Origin: Cyanophora paradoxa | Taxonomy: Eukaryota; Glaucocystophyceae; Cyanophorales; Cyanophoraceae | Direction: 5' to 3' | Assembly (NCBI GenBank): GCA_004431415.1 | Contig: QPMI01000029.1 | Coordinates: 124,001 to 188,000, forward strand | Length of the DNA stretch: 64,000 bases | Shown here: positions 56,161 through 64,000 of the stretch, one piece after another | How the letters are laid out: the number at the start of each line of letters is the position of its first letter | Numbering within the stretch: position 1 is the stretch's first letter | Notes under the pieces: generated by a model | What the model was told of the DNA's origin: nothing | The model's database searches: none | Seen by the model: only the letters and a program-made list of their open reading frames with translations | Position numbers and translations under genes: made by a program

Positions 56161-57081
56161 ACTCCAACTGAAAAGAATTATCGATTCCATTCATATCAAT
56201 CAGTTCACCAAAGTAATCTTTAAACTCAACTGTGAGTTCCCTTATCACCAGGTTTCTGTCATTTATCTGAATGAATTCTGCATGCTCACCACTATGGTAA
56301 ACATAGCCACCTATATCTTTACTCAATTGCAATCTAAGGATAGCTCCCTGGTTATGTGGTTGCGATTTCGGAATTATATTGTGTCTGCTGGCAAAAGGGG
56401 CAAGCTCTTTAATATGCATGTACAGATACTGCTCAGCATTCATATCAGACATCTTATTACTGGTGAAATAGTACTGCAAGGGCTTTGAGGAGAGTCTGGG
56501 TCCTGAGAAGGTGATTCCCCATGCTGGGTGATCAGGTGTAATAGGTTTACCATCATACTTTAAAAGGTTCTCAGGTCGATATGGAGATCCACCAACAGGA
56601 GGAGTGCTATAATACCCAGTGGTGTATTCAGTAGAACTTACACCCAAAAGCTTCCCTATTCGCTTGTTGCTTGCAATAAAACGAAACTCATGATTACTGT
56701 AAAACTCCACTTTATAGGTTGTTGGGTTGTAGAATATTTTGAACTCAAAAGCTACTGTTTTGCCTGCAATTGTTTGGAAGCTTGAATAGTTCAGCCCATA
56801 ATTATAAGGGTGTGTGACCCCAAAATGACCCTGATTGATGTAGCCACTGGGAAGGGATACACTTGTTGTGTGATCACTTGGTTATATGAACCATCTTGGT
56901 AGTTAAAATCAACTGTTAAATGATCAGTTCCCACACTGTTATAGATACTGTTTGGAATCTCTGCATAGAGAACCCTGCATTCTCTTGGTCTCTCTACTGG
57001 AGTTGTGAGGGTGACCCTGTAAGAGTTTTCATTTTGTCCTTGGCTTCTATCTCTGCTATCAATATTAACAAGTCGATTCAT
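56150..57081 (-). CDS. penton / minor capsid protein 1
   Basis: About 310 aa once one indel near 56.86 kb is allowed. Start MNRLVNIDSRDR, then SYRVTL...PVE and VLYAEIPNSIYNS, the N-terminal pattern of penton proteins of polinton-like viruses and virophages. The end LVIRELTVEFKDYFGELIDM, then NG-DNSFQLEF, is the matching C-terminal strand pattern. Single-jelly-roll pentons fill capsid vertices. Divergent from penton 2 with only 29 bp between starts. Confidence 0.7.
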
Positions 57082-57110
57082 TTTAATATATAAATATAGA
57101 TAAAAGAAGA
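57082..57110. promoter_or_regulatory. 29-bp bidirectional promoter between penton genes
   Basis: Contains tatataaatata at 57087-57098. It must serve both start codons (57081 leftward, 57111 rightward). Confidence 0.5.
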
Positions 57111-58120
57111 ATGCCTGTGGATTACATCGAGGTTAGCTCATTTAATACAATCTCTGGTGATGGTCCCACATCAAGCTTTGTGGCTCGACTTCCCAGTACT
57201 TATGAGAATGTGAGGGCTGTGAGACTGGTCTCAGCCGAATTTTATAACAGTATCCCTATGGTGAGTGGTGAAACCAAAGCAGGAGATGTGACAGTTGACA
57301 ATGCATTTAGCATTTATTATTCTGAACAAACTCCTGGAGCTGGAAGCTCAGGAATTCCAACAGTTCGCCCAGCTGCTGACTATGAACAATGGAAACAATT
57401 CATTATAAGTCGAAACACCCCCATCCAAAGCCACCAGCAACTGGTGAATGTAATTAACTCTAAATTCGAAGGCAGAAATCCCCAACCATCCATTCGCTGC
57501 AAATGGATGAATCACTGAAACGAATTATATTCCACTCAGCAGTACCATTTTACTTGGCTTTCTCAGTAGCTGTGAACCCAAGCCAACAAACAATCCAAAA
57601 GCTGTTGAGTTCAGCTAGACTGCTTGGTCTTGATCCTGGAAGATATGGCAATTCCTCAATCCAATCCCAAGTTTATGATGCTCTCACTGATGGAATCTTT
57701 ACTGGTGGTCGCGTGAATGGCATTATATCTTCTTTTGAGCCTGAGAAGACCAGGGACAGTGTTTTGTTTGTGAGAGTAAAGGAGCTGGGTGATCTGGTGC
57801 AATGTGGGGATGGTCTTCTGACTGGTTACTTTCACAAAATAGTGGTCCCTGATAAAGACTATGGTGAGCATGTTGTTTACAATTCAACAGAAGCTCACCC
57901 ACTTTACAAATACTATAATAAGAAGGTTGGATTATCCACTTTTTCGGTTGATATTGTAAATGCTGTTAATGAACCAGTTGATTTTGAGGGTCAACCTGTT
58001 CATCTGACCTTTGAAATTCGCTATGGTGATGAGCCAGCAGGAGACCCAGTTTATGAATACTTTAAGATGAGAATGTCGCAGCTTCACCCTTCCTATCCAG
58101 TTATTACAAGCTTCGCATAA
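57111..58120 (+). CDS. penton-like / minor capsid protein 2
   Basis: Two frames, 57111-57518 and 57503-58120, make one protein of about 335 aa; a single missing base at the aaa near 57500 explains the break. The N-terminus (VSSFNTISGDG, AVRLVSAEFYNSI) and C-terminus (FSVDIVNAVNEPVDFEGQPV, then LTFEI) follow the same scheme as penton 1 but are strongly diverged. 53 bp upstream of the capsid gene, likely a late capsid operon. Confidence 0.65.
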
Positions 58121-58173
58121 ATTAAGGATCATTGGTAGATTTTTTATGTTGCAGTATAATAAAAGAGAATATA

Positions 58174-59540
58174 ATGGATATCACTTCCACTCTTCAAAGA
58201 CTTTCGCTGAAAGAAGCCCTAACAACCCCAGAGGAGGCGAAAGCCTTTTTCCTGGATAACTCCCTTATGCTTGGTCTCGAATCCAAGTCTAAGCCAGTTC
58301 TTGTTGTTGTGAATCCCAGCAATACTTTTGAGAATAATGTAGGAAATCGCATTTCCTTCAAGCTACCTCGCTACAATTTCTGTGGAAAACTCGAACTTGC
58401 TTTCGACCTTCCTGCCATCACTTTTGCTGGTGATACTGATCTGGTTCGCAATGGATACACTCGACCAGTTGGTGCTTTAGTTCAGCGACTTGAAATTACC
58501 TATGGATCTTACACCTACCATATTCCATCTGATTTCCTTGCTCATTTCCCCCTGGTCTATTATTCGGAGGATCAACTAGCTAAAAAGAAACGCTCAATGG
58601 GCATGGTTCATGGTATCCCTGCTCATGGAACTAACCGACTTGGTGGCTCATTTTTCGTTGAAATCCCAGTGCCTTGGCTAAATCACTACCTTCCCTTGGT
58701 GCTTTATCTGGTGAAATGGTTGTTACTGTTTGGTTTAAGGATGCTGGTAAGGGTTATGTTGAAACTTCCTATGGTGGTCGCTCTCTCCCTGTTGTTGGTG
58801 GGACAGTTGCTGATAAGACAGAAGATGATGGTCTTGGTGATACTGCTAATGCTACACTTGCCCATGTTGGTCAAAACATCACCACTTTCAGTCTTGGTGC
58901 AACAACCCCTGTCATTTCTATTACTTCTCCTCGCCTTTACATGCATGCTATCAATGTTTCTGATGAGCTTTTCGCTACTGTAATTGAAAAAGTAAAGACT
59001 ACTGCATGGCTATTCCCTCCCTTGATATTGGATTTGTAGATGCTAGTGCTTTCCCTGCCAAGGGCAATGCCCAACCCAATCGAATTAACCTCTCTCAAAT
59101 CTCAGGTCTTGTATACGCTCTGCTTGTTCAGTTCGTGATCATGAAACTGTTGACAAATCCAATGGCTCCCACAGTGTTCTTAAGACCTATGCTAACTCCA
59201 AAGAGATAACATTCACAACTGAAATAAATGGACAGCGACTTTTTGCCACTGAGCAATTTCCCTACTCAAAGGTGCTGAGCTAATTGCTGATGCCTTCAAA
59301 TGCTCTAACATGGATAAGGTTGCTGATCGCTATGTCCTTTCAGGATTGCCTTTCTGCCTTGATGGAGAAAAGGCGATTCGAAATATTGCCCAGTCTGGTT
59401 ATGTTGATTTAACAAATTCCTCCTCTTCATTCCTCACCCTCTACATGCCTTCAGATAAGGTAATCGATGTTAATGTTCGCGCTCTCATGCATAGCTTTAT
59501 TATTGTCGACAAAGATGGTCTGAGACGTATCAATCTTTAA
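58174..59540 (+). CDS. major capsid protein (double jelly roll), frameshifted
   Basis: ATG 58174 (MDITSTLQRLS), in frame with an earlier ATG at 58132 that lacks conserved sequence. N-terminal half intact to about 58.67 kb (GNRISFKLPRYNF, RLEITYGSYTYHIPSDF). It then continues in other frames: SLGALSGEMVVTVWFKDAGK to about 59.01 kb, MAIPSLDIGFVD, then FTTEINGQRLFATEQFPYSK near 59.22-59.27 kb, and 59310-59540 (LDGEKAIRNIAQSGYVDL ... INL). At least four indels. Total about 455 aa, right for polinton-like and virophage capsid proteins. Placed between penton and ATPase, the classic morphogenesis order. Confidence 0.8.
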
Positions 59541-60218
59541 ATGTTACCATTTTCAGTCTCCCTGCATTATTTTTATCTGTCTTTATTTAGGAAGATCTAC
59601 AACAATGACTATACCAGTTCTGATCTGGATGAATTTGTGGCTGGTGAAATGATAGAACCCCCTTTCAGACTACTCATACTAGGTAAAAGTGGATGCGGAA
59701 AAACTGAAGCCGTAAAATATTATTTGAAACAGCTGCATGATGCCAAAAAGATTGATACAACCCTTATTATATCCGCTACCTCATTCTCACATTTCTGGGA
59801 CAAAGCTGCTACTGTTCAACTGGGTGCATGGGATCCCCAATACATGTCGAAAATTATAAAAGAAAGAGAGGCAAAAAGGGAGAAAGGAGAAGAACTTAAC
59901 CATATGCTGGTGATTTTAGAGGATATGATAGAAAATGACCAGCTGGATCTCAGTCGAGATAAAACAGTTGGAATGCTTTATGTTCGTGGCAGACATGTGA
60001 ATATATCAATTATAACTATCTCTCAGAAATTACGAAAGGTTGCAAGTGTAATTCGCTGCAATAGTGATATAGTAATTATGGTTTGTGCAAGCAATCAAAA
60101 AGAGCTGGAAGCATTTGCAGAGGAGTTTTCAACTTTTCCTCGCAAAGAAGATTTCTATCAACTGTTTGAAGAGTATGTCACTCATATCAATTCCTTGTTA
60201 TACATCTTTCAAGTATAA
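59541..60218 (+). CDS. genome-packaging ATPase (FtsK-HerA / A32 type)
   Basis: 225 aa, intact. Walker A GKSGCGKT at 48-55, Walker B MLVILEDM at 122-129, then RGRHVNISIITISQK, the typical sensor region of viral A32-like ATPases. It starts directly after the capsid stop codon. Pumps viral DNA into capsids. The C-terminus may be short: its TAA overlaps the next ATG, and the following basic frame could be its continuation. Confidence 0.9.
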   Translation: MLPFSVSLHYFYLSLFRKIYNNDYTSSDLDEFVAGEMIEPPFRLLILGKSGCGKTEAVKYYLKQLHDAKKIDTTLIISATSFSHFWDKAATVQLGAWDPQYMSKIIKEREAKREKGEELNHMLVILEDMIENDQLDLSRDKTVGMLYVRGRHVNISIITISQKLRKVASVIRCNSDIVIMVCASNQKELEAFAEEFSTFPRKEDFYQLFEEYVTHINSLLYIFQV

Positions 60219-60394
60219 TGTGGCTACTATGTGATAAAGCCGATTTAGTTGGAGATTTCGATTTTCCTCGCTTCCACAGGAAGCCCAAGAAGAAAGAAGA
60301 TGAACTGAAACCACCAGAAAAAGAGGAAGCCCCTAAAGAAGTGAAAAGCCAAGTCCATAGCAATAAATTGATGCGATATAAACGCGGTTTATAA
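60218..60394 (+). CDS. 58-aa basic viral protein
   Basis: Starts in a TAATG overlap with the ATPase stop. MWLLCDKADLVGDFDFPRFH, then Lys/Glu-Pro-rich repeats ending MRYKRGL. Either a separate small gene or the ATPase tail displaced by an indel. Confidence 0.45.
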   Translation: MWLLCDKADLVGDFDFPRFHRKPKKKEDELKPPEKEEAPKEVKSQVHSNKLMRYKRGL

Positions 60395-60422
60395 AATTAT
60401 CTCTCATTCTAATAAAGATACA

Positions 60423-61131
60423 ATGCCTCCAAACGAAAGATAGGGATCCCAGCTGGGGCTGTTGGCTATTCAGGTGGTGGAAACAATGGATCCATTAATA
60501 CTGAACCAATGAAATTCAATGGTATGAATGAGGTGAAGCCCTCACAGCAAGAAGAGGACCTCTTAATGCTGCCTATGAGAATCAGTCGATGACAAAGCCC
60601 CACAGGCTTCAACCAGTGACCAACTCAACATCTCACCAGAAGCTTCGAAAATGAAAGCTGTTGCTGAGGGTGCCAGGCGAATATTGGTGCTGCTGATGAT
60701 AAAGGTTTAGGCTTGCAAGATCTATCACTGGCTCGCAAAGGTGAAGGTCTTAGTAAGGAATCAGACAAGGTAATCCAGTCTATGGCTGGTGAAGTCACAT
60801 ATAAGACTGCTCCCACTCAAAATATTCATCGAATTCCAAAGGCTCAATGGGATGAGATGACTGCTAAACTCAAAGATCTGGAAGCCAAATCAAGTGCCTT
60901 GGAGCAGTATGTTACTGAGAAGAAAGAGAGATCCAAGCTAAAGGAGATGCTTCGAAAGGAAGTTTATAAAATGGGCATTACTGGTGTCCCAGATAAACAG
61001 TTTATTGCTAAAAAGAGAACCAAATTGATGAGCAGGCAGTAGATGAAATGAAAACAAAGACCCAGAAGGGAACTATTGAACCTGGTGCCACAAAGCTGAA
61101 GTCGAAAAGGAGTAGCCCCAACAGTATATAA
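60423..61131 (+). CDS. coiled-coil viral protein, frameshifted
   Basis: ATG 60423 (MPPNER). The frame changes at least four times. Clear stretches: AGAVGYSGGGNNGSINTEPM, then GLSKESDKVIQSMAGEVTYK with KDLEAKSSALEQYVTEKKER (60713-61042, coiled coil), and a Lys-rich end ATKLKSKRSSPNSI to the stop at 61129. About 230 aa in all. No family recognised; position after the ATPase suggests a virion core or scaffold protein. Confidence 0.5.
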
Positions 61132-61172
61132 AAGACGAGTTTGGCTTTAATTTTCTCTGTTTTATTAGAGAC

Positions 61173-61711
61173 ATGGATATAATACGAAAGTTATTGAGAT
61201 GCTCAGTCTGCATGTGGTGAGCAATTGCCACAGTGGATGCTGTGACACAACAATAGAGTTTGAGATGTCAGATACTGAGGATAATGTATCTGAAGCAGAG
61301 AGAGAAGGAGATCAACAGTTTCAGTGGAGTCAATGCCAGCAGACCCACAGAGTATACATATGAGCAACAGGAGTATCCAAGGAGAAGTTCTTTACAGCGA
61401 AAACGTTTTCTCAGCAAATATTAATGGAGGATACAATTAGTTTGATCGAGTTTACTAGTGATGACCTTTAACTGAGGGTGCTATTAGACACATTCTAGCA
61501 AAGCAGAAACGATATAGAGAGACCCAGCATATAGAGAGTATAAGAAACAACAAGCCCTGGCATCCTATTATCGCAGAAAAGCCCAAAAAGAGAGCAGAGA
61601 CCCAGAGGGAGACCGATTAAATATTATTTGCCAACTGAAAGTAGCAATGGACCCCAGGTCTATAAGATAATTGAGAAAAGCGGTCTCAGTATGCAACTGA
61701 GGCAGCTATAA
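61173..61711 (+). CDS. broken viral gene, Gln/Lys/Arg-rich, unknown
   Basis: Coding signal scattered over all three frames: REGDQQFQWSQCQQ (61.30 kb), EYTYEQQEYPRRSSLQRKRF (61.35 kb), LASYYRRKAQKESRDPEGD (61.56 kb), GRPIKYYLPTESSNGPQVYK (61.61 kb), stop near 61709. Many indels. I cannot say whether it is one gene or two. Confidence 0.35.
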
Positions 61712-62036
61712 AATATATACAAAGGAATTGGCTTTATACTTGCAATCAAGTCACAGATAACTTTGTAAATATGCTTTTGTTGTTTTTTGTTTGCATTCTC
61801 AGACACTGAAACAGTTATGTGAATGTTTACTGATCTATTTCTCTTTGGTTTGTTGCATACATATTGTAACCTTTTAATCTCTGTGACATTTCGATATATG
61901 CCCTATATCTCCATGCTTTATGCATTTATCTAACTCAGTCATGGTCATCTCATCAAGAGTCTTTGCCATTTTGTCTTCACTATACACAATCAAGTAAGCC
62001 TTAAGTATTCTTGTCAAATTTTGGTCTTTTCGATCG
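61712..62036. other. non-coding between convergent viral blocks
   Basis: AT-rich. A possible 31-aa leftward frame (61874-61969, MAKTLDEMTMTELDKC) is the only open stretch and is too short to support. Convergent 3' ends meet here. Confidence 0.4.
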
Positions 62037-62160
62037 GTGTCACAGGTGTCACAGGTGTACAGGTCTATCCCACCGATTTTCAAAATCATTTTTTATGTTG
62101 ACTTTCCTGGGATGGACCTGTGACACCTGTGAACAACACCATTTCAGTAAGGCTATAAAC
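62037..62160. repeat. hairpin repeat R3
   Basis: gtgtcacaggtgtcacaggt, then gtctatccca, a loop, then tgggatggacctgtgacacc and gaacaacaccattt followed by cagtaagg. The inner arm next to the loop has changed relative to R1/R2 but the outer arm and flank are the same. It starts just past the helicase stop codon, about 17 kb from R1/R2. Confidence 0.85.
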
Positions 62161-62161
62161 A

Positions 62162-64000
62162 TTACATATACAAATCAATCATTATCGTTTGTTTAATATT
62201 CACATCCTTCCATTGTCTTCTTGAACCCTTGTTATCTTTCGAAGTCCAATGTAGCCCTTGCTCTGGTTCCAGAATTCGTTTAACCTCTGATTTAACATTG
62301 AAGATTTCCCTTACTCTTTCATAACAGATACACATTCAACTTTATCATCTACACTTTGTATGATCTGTAAATGATATCATGGAAACAAAGTCGTTAGCAT
62401 TATGTGTAACCTCGAAATTATCTCGAAGCCATTCACCAATCTTGTCATTTTCAGCTATAAGTTAATTCCCTGTTCAATAATCGATTGAGGGGGACTTCTT
62501 AAGATCTCTTCAACCTCTTTGTTCTTCCACATATCCAGTAATATCTTCATGTGAGCCATCTTATACTCATCATCATTGTGAAGAAGTGTGAACAGAGTTG
62601 GATCAGCTTTCTCTGACCAGCTTCAGGCTTCTCTCTGAAATATTGTGATCTCTGGTATGAAAGTCTTCTTTGAATTGCGAAGTCTGGTTTATTAATAGTC
62701 AAATTGTCATTAGTTGTAATGTAGACCTGAAACATTGGGTAAGGATAACTGGATCTTTGAACAAGGCTCTCACAGTCATTTCATTTCCACCTGTGACCTC
62801 CTTAATCTTGGAGATCTGCAGTTTATCACCATCTTCAGCCTCATTACTGAATACAAGTCGCTTTCAAGGAGTTTGGCAAGTTCAGGAGTAGCCTCTGATG
62901 AGTTCTTTTTAGGCTTAGTCCAATAGGATATTTCGAGAGGGCTGTAATAACGACCAGATATCTGTTTGCAGTATTCCTGAACAAGTGATTTACCATTAGC
63001 ACCAGCACCAGTCCACATATAGAACTTCTGGGATTTAGTTGATCCACTAAGGGCAATTGCAATGGATGCCAGAAGATACTTTCGCTCTGCTGGATCATCC
63101 ACAATCTCTTTATAAATCTGATTTAGATGCTCTATTTTCTTGGGGTCTACATTTTCAGTATAGTCATAACCCACAGTCTTGCTCACCATATCTTCCAGTT
63201 TACCCTTTCTGAAAGTCATAGTGGTCAGATCAAATACACCATTTTCGAATCCAATCACATATGGAACAGTGTCAATCTTCTCAAAGAATTCATCATCATT
63301 CAGCAGTGGGACCAAGTCAGTCAGAAGGATTTGCGAAATCCTGATTGTTTAAGGTTTTGGCAATGGTCATCAATGTTTTGGATCTTTCTTCGAAAGTTGC
63401 TTTGTTTCCTCATCCTTTAAAGCTCTTTGACTATAATGCACAGCCCTTCCAAGGTATTGGGGGCAACAAGACGGCTTATATCTAGGTAAATCTTTAGGTT
63501 TGTGTCATCATGCTCCAAATCCCAGATCAGTATTGAGTTTGAACCATGACTTTTTGGAGTATCTCCATGTATGTTTAAGAACCTCTTTCATACTAAACTC
63601 ACATTCATAATGAGCGCCACCAGAACCAGCGGATTTATCTATAAGATTGAAGATATCAGATTGCATTCCAATGCAGATGAATCGTTTTTTGCAATTTCCA
63701 CTGTAGCTTGACACAATGTATTTGTTATCATCTCTTTAGCTTTCATAACATACCAGTTATTCGATTCATGTGAACCATTGCAGCATGGGCAATTGAGTCC
63801 CTTGTTAGCAGCATCAAAGTTAAAGCCAAGTTCAGTTTTAGAGATTATATTGGGATGCATAAATCCATACCACCAGCTCTTTGATAATATTGTTTTCCAG
63901 TTCATCATGTGAGGTAGCATTAGCAGTATACTCACTCTTATAGATGTAGTTATCTATTATCCACTTTTGAAGTCATCAGTAGGCTCATTGAAATCACAGG
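62162..64000 (-). CDS. SF3 helicase with primase-like N-terminus (D5-like), frameshifted, 5' end outside window
   Basis: Leftward, at least six frame changes. N-terminal part 63.5-64.0 kb with a CPCC...H zinc-like motif and FNFDAANKGLN. D5_N region VIGFENGVFDLTTM at 63.27 kb. Walker A GAGANGKS at 63.0 kb (in 62776-63315). KIKEVTGGNEMTVRALFKDP at 62.8 kb, motif C TTNDNLTINKPDFAIQRRL at 62.65-62.73 kb, C-terminal KILLDMWKNKEVEEIL near 62.5 kb and SEVKRILEPEQGLHW near 62.26 kb; stop at 62162-62164. Replicative helicase of the virus, as in virophages and many polinton-like viruses. Confidence 0.8.

Larger units (their letters stand above)
44534..64000. mobile_element. integrated polinton-like virus / virophage-like element (right end outside window)
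   Basis: Sharp change from GC-rich intron-bearing DNA to AT-rich, tightly packed genes in two leftward and two rightward blocks. Hallmarks seen: double-jelly-roll major capsid gene (58174-59540), two penton-like genes, A32/FtsK-type ATPase, SF3 helicase with primase-like N-terminus. Extra cargo: giant S74 fibre, patatin-like lipase, SpeD-like protein. Retroviral-type integrase, protein-primed DNA polymerase and capsid protease are not in the visible part. At least 19.5 kb long. Confidence 0.9.

Noticed and set aside
57485-57520. Programmed ribosomal frameshift in penton 2
   Set aside because: No slippery heptamer or downstream pseudoknot is apparent, and similar breaks occur in many nearby genes, so a base error or decay is more likely.
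61874-62089. 71-aa leftward viral frame
   Set aside because: Half of it lies in hairpin repeat R3 (CDTCDTD is the repeat translated); only a 31-codon remainder is left, too short to support.

Overview
The window joins two very different DNAs. Positions 1-44533 are GC-rich nuclear DNA of a unicellular eukaryote, most likely an alga. Its genes are cut into many small exons by short introns, protein families are eukaryotic (kelch/REJ ectodomain, ABCC transporter, RNA 3'-phosphate cyclase, hybrid histidine kinase, Pmp-type beta-helix membrane protein), and poly-C/poly-G tracts and GGGGC arrays are dense. I cannot name the species. Positions 44534-64000 are AT-rich, compact and intron-free, and carry a virus: double-jelly-roll major capsid protein, two penton-like proteins, FtsK/A32-type packaging ATPase and SF3 helicase. 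This is the gene set of polinton-like viruses and virophages. The virus runs off the right edge.

Host layout: 1-4217 (-) kelch plus REJ-like receptor gene, with a possible signal-peptide exon near 5.2 kb; 5.3-9.5 kb repeats and small transposons; 9.8-26.4 kb (-) ABCC (MRP-type) full transporter in about 40 exons; 26.4-26.8 kb shared promoter region; 26.8-28.7 kb (+) RTCA; 30.2-34.6 kb (-) PAS/HisKA/HATPase/receiver histidine kinase; 34.6-37.1 kb more small transposons; 37.1-39.1 kb retroposed element with a C2H2 protein, poly(A) tail and 16-bp target duplication; 39.7-44.5 kb (-) C-terminal part of a Pmp-type beta-helix/multi-TM protein.

Virus layout: the left end cuts the Pmp-type coding exon at 44534 and starts with a 28-bp sequence repeated inverted 227 bp further in. 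Next come two large hairpin repeats, then a leftward cluster: SpeD-like protein without its pyruvoyl serine, zinc-ribbon protein, two paralogous structural proteins, a 101-aa protein, and a very large tail-fibre-like protein with a peptidase S74 chaperone end and His-x-His fibre repeats. A rightward patatin-like phospholipase follows, then two penton-like genes head to head, major capsid protein, packaging ATPase, small basic or coiled proteins, a third hairpin repeat, and a leftward SF3 helicase/primase. Capsid, fibre and lipase genes together suggest an encapsidated virus that binds a host surface. Frameshifts are frequent to the right of about 55.9 kb and rare to the left, so that half is either decayed or poorly polished. 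No integrase, DNA polymerase B or protease is visible in this part.
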